Source of the DNA: Faecalibacter sp. LW9 | GTDB taxonomy: Bacteria; Bacteroidota; Bacteroidia; Flavobacteriales; Weeksellaceae | Direction of reading: 5' to 3' | Assembly: GCF_034661295.1 (NCBI RefSeq) | Contig: NZ_CP141062.1 | Coordinates: 2,294,001-2,358,000, forward strand | DNA length: 64,000 bases | In this document: positions 20,865 through 28,780 of the stretch, one piece after another | Numbering within the stretch: position 1 is the stretch's first letter | Layout: every line of letters begins with the position of its first letter | Notes under the pieces: generated by a model | Database searches by the model: none | What the model was told of the DNA's origin: nothing | The model's input: the letters and a program-made list of their open reading frames with translations, nothing else | Made by a program: the position numbers and the translations under genes

Positions 20865-20959
20865 GTATTTTATCTGATGAATCTAATTTTGTAATTTAAT
20901 AGTTCAAAATTGAATTAAATAAGCAAAAAATGTAAAAATGATGGTAAAATGAACTTTTT

Positions 20960-22297
20960 TCAGGTGATTTTCGCCATTTTCTTTAAGTTATGAGCAATAG
21001 CAAGTAAGCCGACTTCAATTTCGACTTTATCAACTCCTCTTAACATAAATCGTTTAAAGTTTTTGTTGTGTTTTATTTCGGCAAAAACTGGTTCAACATC
21101 GTGACATCTTTGTTTTCTGAGTTTGATACCTCTCACTGTATTGAGAAGTTTATATACTTTTTCTCTTATTTTAGCCAGTTTGGGATTGCTCTCTGAAGAA
21201 GTAATTTGTCCTGATTTTTGATCTTTTCTGAAGTAATTGTATTTTACGTAAGGTTTTATCTTTTTTGATTTAAGCAAGTTATAATTTTCTTCTGAGCCAT
21301 AGCCCGCATCGGCTACAAGCTCTTTTGGAGTTCTATGGTAATGCTGCTCAAAACCTGCTAAATGAGGTTTTAGAGTTTTTGTATCGGTTGGATTATGGTG
21401 AATAGAATAATGTAAAATATACTGTTTATTCGTGGAGATTTGCAGATTATAAGCGGGTTTTAGCTGACCATTTTTCATATGATCTTCTTTCATTCTCATA
21501 AATGTAGCATCTGTATCGGTCTTAGAGTAAGAATTTCTTTGTTGTAAAATCTCTTCTTGTTTTTTGTATTTTTCTAAATTCTTAGACCAATTTCTCTTTC
21601 CATAATTGAGCTTTTGACGAATCTTTGATGGGATTTTTTTATCTTTCAAAACTTCATTTATCTTATCAATTGTTTGTGTGACTTTTTCAGAATCGATTTC
21701 TTTAAATTCAATATTTTCTGTGTTTTGAAGCTCTTCTTTTGCTACACTTTCTGCGTAATTCCATAAGTATTCTAACTGCTCAGAAATTCTAGCTTTGTGT
21801 TTTTTAATCGCTCTTCCCCAAACGAATGTATAGCGATTAGCGTTTGCCTCAATCTTAGTCCCATCAACAAAAGTGGTTGTTAAACTAACGATTCCTTCTT
21901 TTTCTAAAAGCAAGACTATTTGAGTGAATATAGATTTCAGTTTACCTTTTAATCGCTCGCTACGAAAGCGATTTATCGTATTATGGTCAGGACGATTCAT
22001 TCCAGAAAGCCACATAAAATGAATATTTTCTTTCAGTGCTTGTTCTAGTTTACGGCTTGAATAAATATTACTTAGGTAGCCATAAATCAACACTTTCAGA
22101 AGCATTTTTGGGTGATAAGATGATGTTCCATATGGTTTATAGCTATTAATAAGATTTTTAATTGCTAAACCATCTATTATATTGGAAATAACTCTAACAG
22201 GATGCTTTTCTTCTATCAACTCCGATAAATTTGGAGGAAAAAGCAAATTTTCTTTGGGATTGTAATCTTTAAAGACTATTTTCGAACTAGTATACAC
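20960..22297 (-). CDS. IS1182-family transposase
   Basis: A DDE transposase of 445 residues, apparently full length. The N-terminal domain (NLSELIEEKHPVRVISNII, HPKMLLKVLIYGYL) and the motif MNRPDHNTINRFR are typical of IS1182. Catalytic acids are likely in TTFVDGTKIEANANRYTF, VADAGYGSEENY and the C-terminal DVEPVFAEIKHN. The start is GTG at 22297. No stop or frameshift is seen, so the element may still be active. Confidence 0.9.
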   Translation of the reverse strand: MYTSSKIVFKDYNPKENLLFPPNLSELIEEKHPVRVISNIIDGLAIKNLINSYKPYGTSSYHPKMLLKVLIYGYLSNIYSSRKLEQALKENIHFMWLSGMNRPDHNTINRFRSERLKGKLKSIFTQIVLLLEKEGIVSLTTTFVDGTKIEANANRYTFVWGRAIKKHKARISEQLEYLWNYAESVAKEELQNTENIEFKEIDSEKVTQTIDKINEVLKDKKIPSKIRQKLNYGKRNWSKNLEKYKKQEEILQQRNSYSKTDTDATFMRMKEDHMKNGQLKPAYNLQISTNKQYILHYSIHHNPTDTKTLKPHLAGFEQHYHRTPKELVADAGYGSEENYNLLKSKKIKPYVKYNYFRKDQKSGQITSSESNPKLAKIREKVYKLLNTVRGIKLRKQRCHDVEPVFAEIKHNKNFKRFMLRGVDKVEIEVGLLAIAHNLKKMAKIT

Positions 22298-22356
22298 ACA
22301 GCAATTTAATAAAATTGCACCAATTGGGAAAGCTTAGGCTTTCCTTTTTTCTTAAA

Positions 22357-22395
22357 AAAAAGCTGTCTCACTTTTGAGATAGCCTCTTTTTTTAT
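22357..22395. terminator. Right-end hairpin of the IS
   Basis: AGCTGTCTC and GAGATAGCCTCT pair with one G-T wobble and are flanked by A-runs and T-runs. As at the left end, the terminal repeat doubles as a likely bidirectional terminator. Confidence 0.55.
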
Positions 22396-22417
22396 TTTGT
22401 CGTTTTAATTTATTTAT

Positions 22418-22436
22418 TAACTTTGAAAATCAAAGC
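22418..22436 (+). promoter_or_regulatory. Promoter and dyad operator of the creD module
   Basis: TAACTTTG (22418-22425) is an exact -7 box, with TTTG at 22396-22399 as a possible -33 box 18 bp upstream. The dyad ACTTTG-AAAAT-CAAAGC overlaps the box. The same motif recurs before creD at 23389-23405, where the dyad is perfect, so this is probably the operator of the winged-helix regulator encoded between them. Confidence 0.65.
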
Positions 22437-22445
22437 ACTTTAAAT

Positions 22446-23063
22446 ATGAATAAAATTAATCCATTTGAGCAATTAGAGGAAATTAAATCCATGATGCAAA
22501 AGACAACTAAATTTTCTTCCATCAATGGATGGAGTGGAATTTGGGTAGGTATAATTGGTTTAGTTGCATCATTTTTGGTTTATTCCATTATTTTAGAAAG
22601 TTCATTTCAATGGCATGGTTTAGCTCCAGATGAATCTCGTGATGCTAAATTAGCATTCATGTTGATCATCACTTTAATTGTTGCTTGCAGTGGAGGGGTA
22701 TATTTTATCGCAAAAAAATCAAAACGAAATGGTGAATCTTTTATAAACTCGGTCACAAAGCGTATTCTAATCCGCTTTCTTACAATTTTAGGGATTGGTG
22801 GTCTAGTTTGTGGTTTATTGTATTATCATTTAAGTTTTGTTTACGTAGCACCTTCTACCTTATTATTTTACGGATTAGCACTTCTATACATTGAACGAGA
22901 TACAATTAAAGAATTAAAATTTCTTGCATTTGTAGAGATTATATTGGGATTATTGGCTTTTTACTTCATATATAATGGATTATTATTTTGGACGATTGGT
23001 TTTGGAATTGTTCATCTATTTTTTGGAGTATTTTTGGTCAATAAATACAAAGACAAACCTTAA
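22446..23063 (+). CDS. Predicted six-helix membrane protein of the creD module
   Basis: No named family is recognised. The N-terminus is soluble (about residues 1-25, NPFEQLEEIKSMMQK). Six hydrophobic stretches follow, at about 33-50, 73-91, 112-130, 135-152, 158-175 and 180-200. It is the first gene of a set with a winged-helix regulator and creD, and it shares an operator with creD. A role as membrane sensor or partner for the regulator is a guess from context. Confidence 0.75.
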   Translation: MNKINPFEQLEEIKSMMQKTTKFSSINGWSGIWVGIIGLVASFLVYSIILESSFQWHGLAPDESRDAKLAFMLIITLIVACSGGVYFIAKKSKRNGESFINSVTKRILIRFLTILGIGGLVCGLLYYHLSFVYVAPSTLLFYGLALLYIERDTIKELKFLAFVEIILGLLAFYFIYNGLLFWTIGFGIVHLFFGVFLVNKYKDKP

Positions 23064-23068
23064 ATTTG
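23061..23068 (+). promoter_or_regulatory. Internal promoter box TAAATTTG for the winged-helix gene
   Basis: The box overlaps the stop codon of the membrane-protein gene and is followed by exactly four bases and then the ATG at 23073. It implies a leaderless transcript for the regulator. Confidence 0.5.
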
Positions 23069-23072
23069 CTTC

Positions 23073-23372
23073 ATGAATTTTAATTTGAATAAATTAAATA
23101 AAGTCTTTGATAATCGAATCCGTGTAGGGATTATGAGTGCTTTAATGATGAATGAAGAAATATCATTTAAAGATCTGAAAGAGTATCTTGATTTGACCGA
23201 TGGTAACTTAGCATCTCATTTAAAAAATTTAGAAGAGAATGAATATATTACTGTTCACAAAGGTTTTATAGGTCGTAAAACCAACACCACTTATGCAATT
23301 ACTCCACTTGGACGCCAAGCCTTTCGAGAGCATTTAGCTTATTTGGAAAAATTGATAAAAAATATTAAATAA
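23073..23372 (+). CDS. Winged-helix transcriptional regulator (HTH_34 type)
   Basis: A 99-residue single-domain DNA-binding protein. The core is a winged helix: IRVGIMSALMMNEEISFKDL, then the recognition helix in LTDGNLASHLKNLEENEYI, then the wing with GRKTNTTYAITPLGRQAF. Small regulators of this kind often sit beside creD in Bacteroidota. It most likely represses its own module through the ACTTTG-N5-CAAAGT dyads at 22420-22436 and 23389-23405. The effector is unknown. Confidence 0.85.
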   Translation: MNFNLNKLNKVFDNRIRVGIMSALMMNEEISFKDLKEYLDLTDGNLASHLKNLEENEYITVHKGFIGRKTNTTYAITPLGRQAFREHLAYLEKLIKNIK

Positions 23373-23388
23373 AAAATTTTGCATTTAA

Positions 23389-23405
23389 ACTTTGAAAAAC
23401 AAAGT
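23389..23405 (+). promoter_or_regulatory. Operator before creD
   Basis: A perfect dyad, ACTTTG-AAAAA-CAAAGT, followed by ACTTTTAAAT. It shares 24 of about 27 bases with the element at 22420-22445. Confidence 0.65.
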
Positions 23406-23439
23406 ACTTTTAAATATTGTTTAAATTAAAATTCATCCT

Positions 23440-24780
23440 ATGGAAAATCATCATCAACCCATTGAAAAAACGAAGTTTAATGCTTCAAATTCTACACTTT
23501 TAAAAGGGTTCTTCGTCTTTATTTTAACATTAATCCTGCTTATTCCTATTCCAATCATCCTTTCAATTATAGAAGAACGGTCGAATTATCAAGAGCAGGT
23601 CGTAAACGAAATTTCAACTAAATGGAGTGGGGAGCAAGTTCTTTATGGTCCTTATTTATGGATGAATTACAAAGTAATTTCTGAAAATGAAAAAGGAGAA
23701 AAAATTGAAATAAATGAGTCAAAATTTATTTCTGCAAATTCAAATGCAGTGAAAGGGAATGTAAATACAAGTGTAAAAAAGAGAAGCTTGTATGAAACGG
23801 TAGTTTACCATTCTGATCTAAATTTGCAATCAGTTTTTCCGAAATACGAACAAATTTTAGAACACCTTAACATCCAAAATGCTCAAGTTCTTTCGACAAA
23901 ACTAGTTTTTGGAATACAAGATTTAAAAGGTATGGAAAACCGAATTATTTTACATTCCAATGGAAATAATTATGAATTGAACTCAGATGATGCTTTACAA
24001 CTAGAAATTGATTCAGAAAATAAAAATAATAATTTAACACTATTATCTACAACAATAGTACCTGATACTTTTAATATGCAATCTTTTAACATGAATATAA
24101 AATTAAAAGGTTCTAAAGCTTTACAATTTATGCCATCAGCATCAGAAACATTTGTTGAAATAACGTCAGATTGGTCGGATCATAAATTTGATGGTTATGC
24201 ATTGCCCATCCAATCCATCCAAAAAGATCAATTACAAACAATGCAATGGAAAATATTTCAAGAACATCCAATGAAAGGGCAGTATTGGAATGGAAAAGTA
24301 GATCAAAAAAATTATCAGTTTGGAATAGAATTTCTGCAATTAAATGATCATTACGAAAAAACATATCGCTCTACAAAATATGCCATATTATTTATAGGAT
24401 TAACATTTGTCGCATTTTTCTTTATCGAAAATAGGAACAATTTTAATATTCATTTGGTTCAATATGCTCTAGTTGGGTTCGCAATATGTGTAAATTTTGT
24501 TTTGCTATTATCTATTTCTGAATATTTAGGATTTGATTGGGCTTTTATCATTTCATCAACTGCTACAATCGCTTTAATCACCTATTTTGTATTTGGATTT
24601 TTAAAATCGTGGAATCTAACTTTTAAAATTACGGGAATGTTAGTGATATTATACAGTTTCATTTATTGCATTCTCCAATTGAAAGAACATGCTCTTTTAG
24701 TGGGAAGTATTGGATTGTTCTTTATTTTATTGGTAATCATGATGTATTCAAGAAATATCGAATGGAATTCGAAAAAGTAA
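23440..24780 (+). CDS. creD: CreD-family inner membrane protein
   Basis: The CreD (inner membrane protein) family: a first membrane helix (about 24-46), a large periplasmic domain that opens with the family motif VVNEISTKWSGEQVLYGPYL, then five or six helices from about residue 309 to 440. In enterobacteria and Aeromonas the family is induced by the CreBC/BlrAB system and linked to envelope stress and beta-lactam resistance. Here no CreBC is present, and control seems to rest with the neighbouring winged-helix protein. Full length; function not settled. Confidence 0.85.
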   Translation: MENHHQPIEKTKFNASNSTLLKGFFVFILTLILLIPIPIILSIIEERSNYQEQVVNEISTKWSGEQVLYGPYLWMNYKVISENEKGEKIEINESKFISANSNAVKGNVNTSVKKRSLYETVVYHSDLNLQSVFPKYEQILEHLNIQNAQVLSTKLVFGIQDLKGMENRIILHSNGNNYELNSDDALQLEIDSENKNNNLTLLSTTIVPDTFNMQSFNMNIKLKGSKALQFMPSASETFVEITSDWSDHKFDGYALPIQSIQKDQLQTMQWKIFQEHPMKGQYWNGKVDQKNYQFGIEFLQLNDHYEKTYRSTKYAILFIGLTFVAFFFIENRNNFNIHLVQYALVGFAICVNFVLLLSISEYLGFDWAFIISSTATIALITYFVFGFLKSWNLTFKITGMLVILYSFIYCILQLKEHALLVGSIGLFFILLVIMMYSRNIEWNSKK

Positions 24781-24897
24781 TATTTCAATTGGAGTTATTT
24801 GCATATGCAGTGGTAAGTTTATACTTACCACTATTTTGTTGAACTTCCTCGAGGAATTAAAACTTCTTGAATTATCATCACTATAAATCTCAATTTT

Positions 24898-25350
24898 ATG
24901 TACTTATATTTCACAAAAGCAAGAAATTTTCTTAAACCAAAATTTTATTTTCAATCTTTTACTCAAAGCATTATATGTTTAAACGGTATAAATCTATTGT
25001 TTTTAATTGCATGTTATATGGATCTAGTCATTGCATTTAATCAATTTGAAGTGCCCTTAGATGTAATAATTGTATTGTTTATAATCAATATGTTATGCAG
25101 TAATGAAATTGCAGTTTTCACTATTCTTCTTTTAAAAGAAGATAATCACGTAATATTTAAATATTCAGGATTATTAGGTACAATATTAACGATCATTTGG
25201 TTTGGTATAATCAGTTTAATGAGTGTTACACTTATTGTTTTATCATTTCTTATGAATGGTATAATAACTTCATTCGTGTGTATTCTTTACCTATTTCAAA
25301 TACTAGCATTAATAAGGCCTATCGTTAAAAATGTTTTAAATTTATCATAA
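24898..25350 (+). CDS. Hypothetical four-helix membrane protein
   Basis: Not recognised. It has 150 residues with four hydrophobic stretches (about 26-48, 53-78, 90-112 and 117-140) and a basic tail. It stands alone, 117 bp after creD and 167 bp before brnQ, with no clear promoter or partner. Composition and codon use look like its neighbours, and the frame is well above chance, so I think it is real. Confidence 0.6.
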   Translation: MYLYFTKARNFLKPKFYFQSFTQSIICLNGINLLFLIACYMDLVIAFNQFEVPLDVIIVLFIINMLCSNEIAVFTILLLKEDNHVIFKYSGLLGTILTIIWFGIISLMSVTLIVLSFLMNGIITSFVCILYLFQILALIRPIVKNVLNLS

Positions 25351-25517
25351 TATGTCATCCAAATAATAAAGATAATTTAATTGAATTTATCTAAAACTGC
25401 CGAATATTCATCAAAGTGTAATAAATAGAGAACTTTTATGTTTAAAATGATGTTAAAATATGTTTATTTTTTAATTTGCGTCCACATATTTTGAATATAA
25501 TTTCCAAAGGGAACACA

Positions 25518-26798
25518 ATGGATAAAAAGAGAATAGGAAATATCCTTACGTTAGGTTTTGCATTATTTGCAATGTTTTTTGGTGCTGGTAATCTTTTATT
25601 ACCACCATTAATTGGAGTAGAAGTAGGCTCAAGCTTCTTTATTGCAATGGTTGCATTCGGATTATCAGGTATATTATTGCCTTTTACAGGAATTTTATCC
25701 ATTATACAATCAGGAGATCGTTTCAAAGATTTAGGTAATCGTGTACATCCATGGATTGCACCGATATTAGGAACGATTATTATGGTTTGTATTGGACCAT
25801 TGATTGCTATTCCACGTACTGCTGCTACAACTTTTGAGGTAGGGATTCAACCATTTTTTCCTCAATTACAATCATTTTGGGGATCTTTAATATTTTTTAT
25901 AATTACTTTATTCTTAGCCATCAAGCCTTCAAAAGTAGTGGATGTTATTGGTAACTACTTGACACCTATTTTATTAATTTTATTAGCGATTTTAATTACG
26001 ATTGGAATTGTAAATCCTACAAGCGCTTTGAAAGAGTCAGAATTGTCTATGATTCAATCTTTTAGCGAAGGATTTATTGAAGGGTATCAAACTTTAGATG
26101 TCTTAGCATCTGTTATATTTGCCGGAATTATTATTTCAGCGGCGAAAGCAAAAGGGTATCAAGATCAAAAAAGTAAAACCCAAGTGACCATTATATCGGG
26201 GATATTATCATCGGTTTGTTTATTGTTCGTTTATGGAGGTCTTATCTATTTAGGAGCTACTTCTGGAATTACTAATCCTGATGTCAAGCGTTCTGAATTA
26301 TTAATCTTAATTTCATCCAATCTATTAGGTCAATATGGACTGTTTGCAATTGCTGTTTGTATGGCATTCGCGTGTTTAACGACGGCAATATCTTTAACAT
26401 CTGCTGTAGGTAGTTTTTTTAGTGATTTATTGAAAAACAAAATTGGCTATGTTCCCATTGTTATATTATGTACAATAATCTCTTTTGGATTATCAATTAA
26501 AGGAGTTGATCAAATCATTAAATTTGCTTATCCACCTTTAGCTTTTATATATCCTATTGTAATGACCTTGGTTATATACATCGTTTTTTTGGGTAAAAGA
26601 ATCTCATCTAAAGAACCATATGTTGGTGCAGTTATCGCTTCTACTTTGGTTGGTTTCTTAGGATTATTAAATGTCTTAGGATTACTAAGTCCATCGACTT
26701 TCGAAATGTTAAAAATTATTCCATTCTTTGAATATGATTTAGGCTGGGTTGTCCCATCCATTATAGGATTTGGAATCGGATACTTATTTAAAAAATAA
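25518..26798 (+). CDS. brnQ: Branched-chain amino acid carrier BrnQ
   Basis: An LIVCS-family secondary transporter of Leu, Ile and Val with about 12 helices, 426 residues. The N-terminal signature LGFALFAMFFGAGNLLLPP is clear. I choose the ATG at 25518 because the upstream part of the open frame (from 25476) contains no conserved sequence and the carrier family begins near MDKKRIGNIL. It is monocistronic with its own terminator. Confidence 0.92.
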   Translation: MDKKRIGNILTLGFALFAMFFGAGNLLLPPLIGVEVGSSFFIAMVAFGLSGILLPFTGILSIIQSGDRFKDLGNRVHPWIAPILGTIIMVCIGPLIAIPRTAATTFEVGIQPFFPQLQSFWGSLIFFIITLFLAIKPSKVVDVIGNYLTPILLILLAILITIGIVNPTSALKESELSMIQSFSEGFIEGYQTLDVLASVIFAGIIISAAKAKGYQDQKSKTQVTIISGILSSVCLLFVYGGLIYLGATSGITNPDVKRSELLILISSNLLGQYGLFAIAVCMAFACLTTAISLTSAVGSFFSDLLKNKIGYVPIVILCTIISFGLSIKGVDQIIKFAYPPLAFIYPIVMTLVIYIVFLGKRISSKEPYVGAVIASTLVGFLGLLNVLGLLSPSTFEMLKIIPFFEYDLGWVVPSIIGFGIGYLFKK

Positions 26799-26833
26799 TA
26801 AAAATGGGAAGCTAGTAATGCTTCCCATTTTTA
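26799..26833 (+). terminator. Terminator after brnQ
   Basis: A 13-bp stem AAAAATGGGAAGC/GCTTCCCATTTTT with loop TAGTAAT, a few bases after the stop codon. Confidence 0.85.
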
Positions 26834-26994
26834 TTTCTCCTGTGTGAAAAAAGACATTCAAATTATGAGATTGGTAAAATGAATAAAAGATATAATTTGA
26901 ATGTCATGGATAATTAATACGTACGATAAACATCTACATCTTAAAATTACGGGTTAAAATTCATTTATAAAATACTCATTTTTAAGTATAAAAA

Positions 26995-27067
26995 AATGGT
27001 TTGATTGCTCAAACCATTCATAAACCAACCTTAAATATCATGAATTCATATGATAGAAAATCTATCA
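26995..27067 (+). repeat. Fifth, divergent hairpin/AACCAACC module
   Basis: This has the same layout as the modules at the window start. Hairpin AATGGTTTGA/TCAAACCATT (26995-27018) is followed by AACCAACCTTAAA (27023-27035), then ATGAA at 27040, then a second perfect hairpin TGATAGA-AAA-TCTATCA (27051-27067). The hairpin sequences differ from those of the other copies while the linker AACCAACC is kept. It lies in the 313-bp gap between brnQ and a converging TPR gene; I see nothing else in that gap. Confidence 0.6.
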
Positions 27068-27146
27068 CAGAACATTTTATTTCCACAAATATAAAGCATT
27101 CATCTTTTTTTTTAAAAAAACAATAATAGATAAAAGAAATATTTAA

Positions 27147-27920
27147 TTATTTAAAGAATGTTTTAATTTTTTCTTTTAATACGTTGGCTTTAATCGTTTG
27201 ATTAGTTTCTTCTAATGCTATAGCATATTCGTTTAAAAATGATTTAATATCTTCATCTGAAGGATTAGCAAAATTTTCTAGGTAATTTTCTAATCCTATC
27301 GGATGAATTAAATCATCTACAATTTCAACCACTTTATTCATTTCATTCATTTTAAAATATAAAGAGGAAATGGTGTGATGAATGTAAAAACGATTGATCT
27401 CTGCTTGTTCACGATTTTCTTCTGCTTTGAAAAAATCATGATTCAAATATTCTTTATACGAATTGATCGCTTGTTGATATTCATTTAATGCTTCGTAACA
27501 ACGTCCAATAAAAAATTTAATCTCATGAAATTCTTCAGCATCTATTTTAGAAAAGAATGTAATTGATTCTTTTGGATTCACATAAAATTTGCGATAACCG
27601 ATAATGAAATCCTCTACAAAATCAACTTCCGTTTGTTCCAAAGCATATTCTAATACTTTCGCTGATTGTTCTTCGGTAAGCTGACCAATAAATGCTTCCC
27701 AATAATTTACTAATGTATTAAAATCATACGCCAAATCTTCAACAAAGATTTGTGCAGCAGTACGTAAGAAGTGACTTTGTAATTGGTCAATTAAATCATG
27801 ATCTTCATCCGTTAATTCTGTAGGATTGTATAAAAGTGTTTCAATAATTTCAGAAGCTTTCTCTTCGCTATATTCATTACTTAACGCTTTTAGAGCAGCT
27901 GTCAGATCAAATTCAGACAT
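27147..27920 (-). CDS. TPR-like cytoplasmic protein
   Basis: A 257-residue, acidic, all-helical protein with no signal peptide. Helix pairs around residues 125-165 (EIKFFIGRCYEALNEYQQAI) and 175-210 (YIHHTISSLYFKMNEMNKVV) look like tetratricopeptide repeats, so a protein-binding role is likely. I do not recognise a named family. It stands alone, with a TATATTTG -7 box on the minus strand at 27954-27947. Confidence 0.7.
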   Translation of the reverse strand: MSEFDLTAALKALSNEYSEEKASEIIETLLYNPTELTDEDHDLIDQLQSHFLRTAAQIFVEDLAYDFNTLVNYWEAFIGQLTEEQSAKVLEYALEQTEVDFVEDFIIGYRKFYVNPKESITFFSKIDAEEFHEIKFFIGRCYEALNEYQQAINSYKEYLNHDFFKAEENREQAEINRFYIHHTISSLYFKMNEMNKVVEIVDDLIHPIGLENYLENFANPSDEDIKSFLNEYAIALEETNQTIKANVLKEKIKTFFK

Positions 27921-28177
27921 ATTAAATGTTTTAATTATATAAAAAGCAAATATACATGGAATAATTTCAATCTCTAAACTTGATACCGCTTTTCAAATAA
28001 ATAGTAGCTTATATTGATAAAACAAGTTATTATTTATTAATATAAGAAATGAATATACTTCGTTAAATGATTAAAAATTATGAAATAAATTAATTATGAT
28101 TCATTAAGTTACGAATTTTATCAATCAAATTAACATTTTTTTAATGTTACAAATTCTCTTTTTATTCTGTTTATGGT

Positions 28178-28278
28178 TATGTTTGCATACATTTTTAAAA
28201 CTAAAACAATAAAGAGTTAAGGTTTCTCCTCATCTGTAATTTCCACTGCAGTATAGATTCCCTAACTCTTTTTTTTAT
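28178..28278 (+). ncRNA. Candidate small RNA or leader upstream of an FKBP gene
   Basis: TATGTTTG at 28178-28185 is an exact -7 box. A hairpin closes at 28211-28271 (AAAGAGTTA...TAACTCTTT, extended by GG/CC) and runs into a T-rich tract. The expected transcript is about 85-90 nt, from roughly 28191. The 40-base loop contains CTCCTC, which is close to the 16S rRNA tail. It is either a free small RNA or a terminator-type leader of the FKBP gene 20 bp further on. The SRP RNA core is absent. The rest of the 377-bp gap shows nothing. Confidence 0.5.
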
Positions 28279-28297
28279 TTTTGATAAAATTTTATAA

Positions 28298-28735
28298 ATG
28301 GGTGTAGCAGAGTTATTATTAAAACGTAAACAAGAACTTGCTGAAAAAAATGCAAATGAAGGCGCTGCTTTTCGGGCTGAATATGCAAAAAAAGAAGGGG
28401 TAATTGAATTACCTAGTGGATTATTATATGAAGTGATTGAAATGGCTGATGGTCCTCAACCGTCAATGAAAGATAAAGTTTTATGTCATTATCACGGAAC
28501 GAATATTTATGGTGAAGTGTTTGATAGCTCCGTTCAACGTAAAGTTCCAGCTAGTTTTCCTTTAGAAAATGTGATTAAAGGATGGGCAGAGGGAGTTATG
28601 TTAATGCCTGTGGGTAGTAAATTTAGATTGGTTGTTCCACCACATTTAGGATATAAAGACCGTGAAATTTCAAAAGAATTAGGCTCGCAATCTACAATGA
28701 TTTTCGAAATTCATTTATTAGCCATTATGGACTAA
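28298..28735 (+). CDS. FKBP-type peptidyl-prolyl isomerase
   Basis: A 145-residue cytoplasmic FKBP with a short N-terminal helical segment (residues 1-35) before the FKBP domain (VLCHYHGTNIYGEVFDSS, NVIKGWAEGVMLMPVGSKF, PPHLGYKD). No signal peptide. It has the size and layout of short FklB/FkpA-like enzymes. It may be controlled by the terminator-like structure just upstream. Confidence 0.88.
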   Translation: MGVAELLLKRKQELAEKNANEGAAFRAEYAKKEGVIELPSGLLYEVIEMADGPQPSMKDKVLCHYHGTNIYGEVFDSSVQRKVPASFPLENVIKGWAEGVMLMPVGSKFRLVVPPHLGYKDREISKELGSQSTMIFEIHLLAIMD

Positions 28736-28738
28736 ATA

Positions 28739-28770
28739 TAAAGCCTCAACAATTGTTGAGGCTTTTTTAT
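28739..28770 (+). terminator. Terminator after FKBP gene
   Basis: A stem AAAGCCTCAACA/TGTTGAGGCTTT with a very short AT loop and a T-run, starting four bases after the stop codon. Confidence 0.85.
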
Positions 28771-28780
28771 GATGTAATAG

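Larger units (their letters stand above)
20828..22390 (-). mobile_element. IS1182-family insertion sequence
   Basis: A complete element of about 1.56 kb carrying one transposase gene. The ends are inverted repeats of about 20 bp: AAAAGAGGCTGTCTCAAAAG on the left (20828-20847), matched on the other strand by AAAAGAGGCTATCTCAAAAG on the right (22371-22390), one mismatch. Each end also folds on itself into a hairpin. I see no clear target duplication; both flanks are A/T runs, so the exact ends are uncertain by a few bases. The element lies between the SDR gene and the promoter of the next gene and interrupts neither coding sequence. Confidence 0.88.

Noticed and set aside
20828-22390. Target-site duplication of the IS
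   Set aside because: Both flanks are A/T runs, so any short repeat could be chance.
28191-28278. Signal recognition particle RNA
   Set aside because: The conserved SRP core with its GGAA tetraloop and internal loops is absent.
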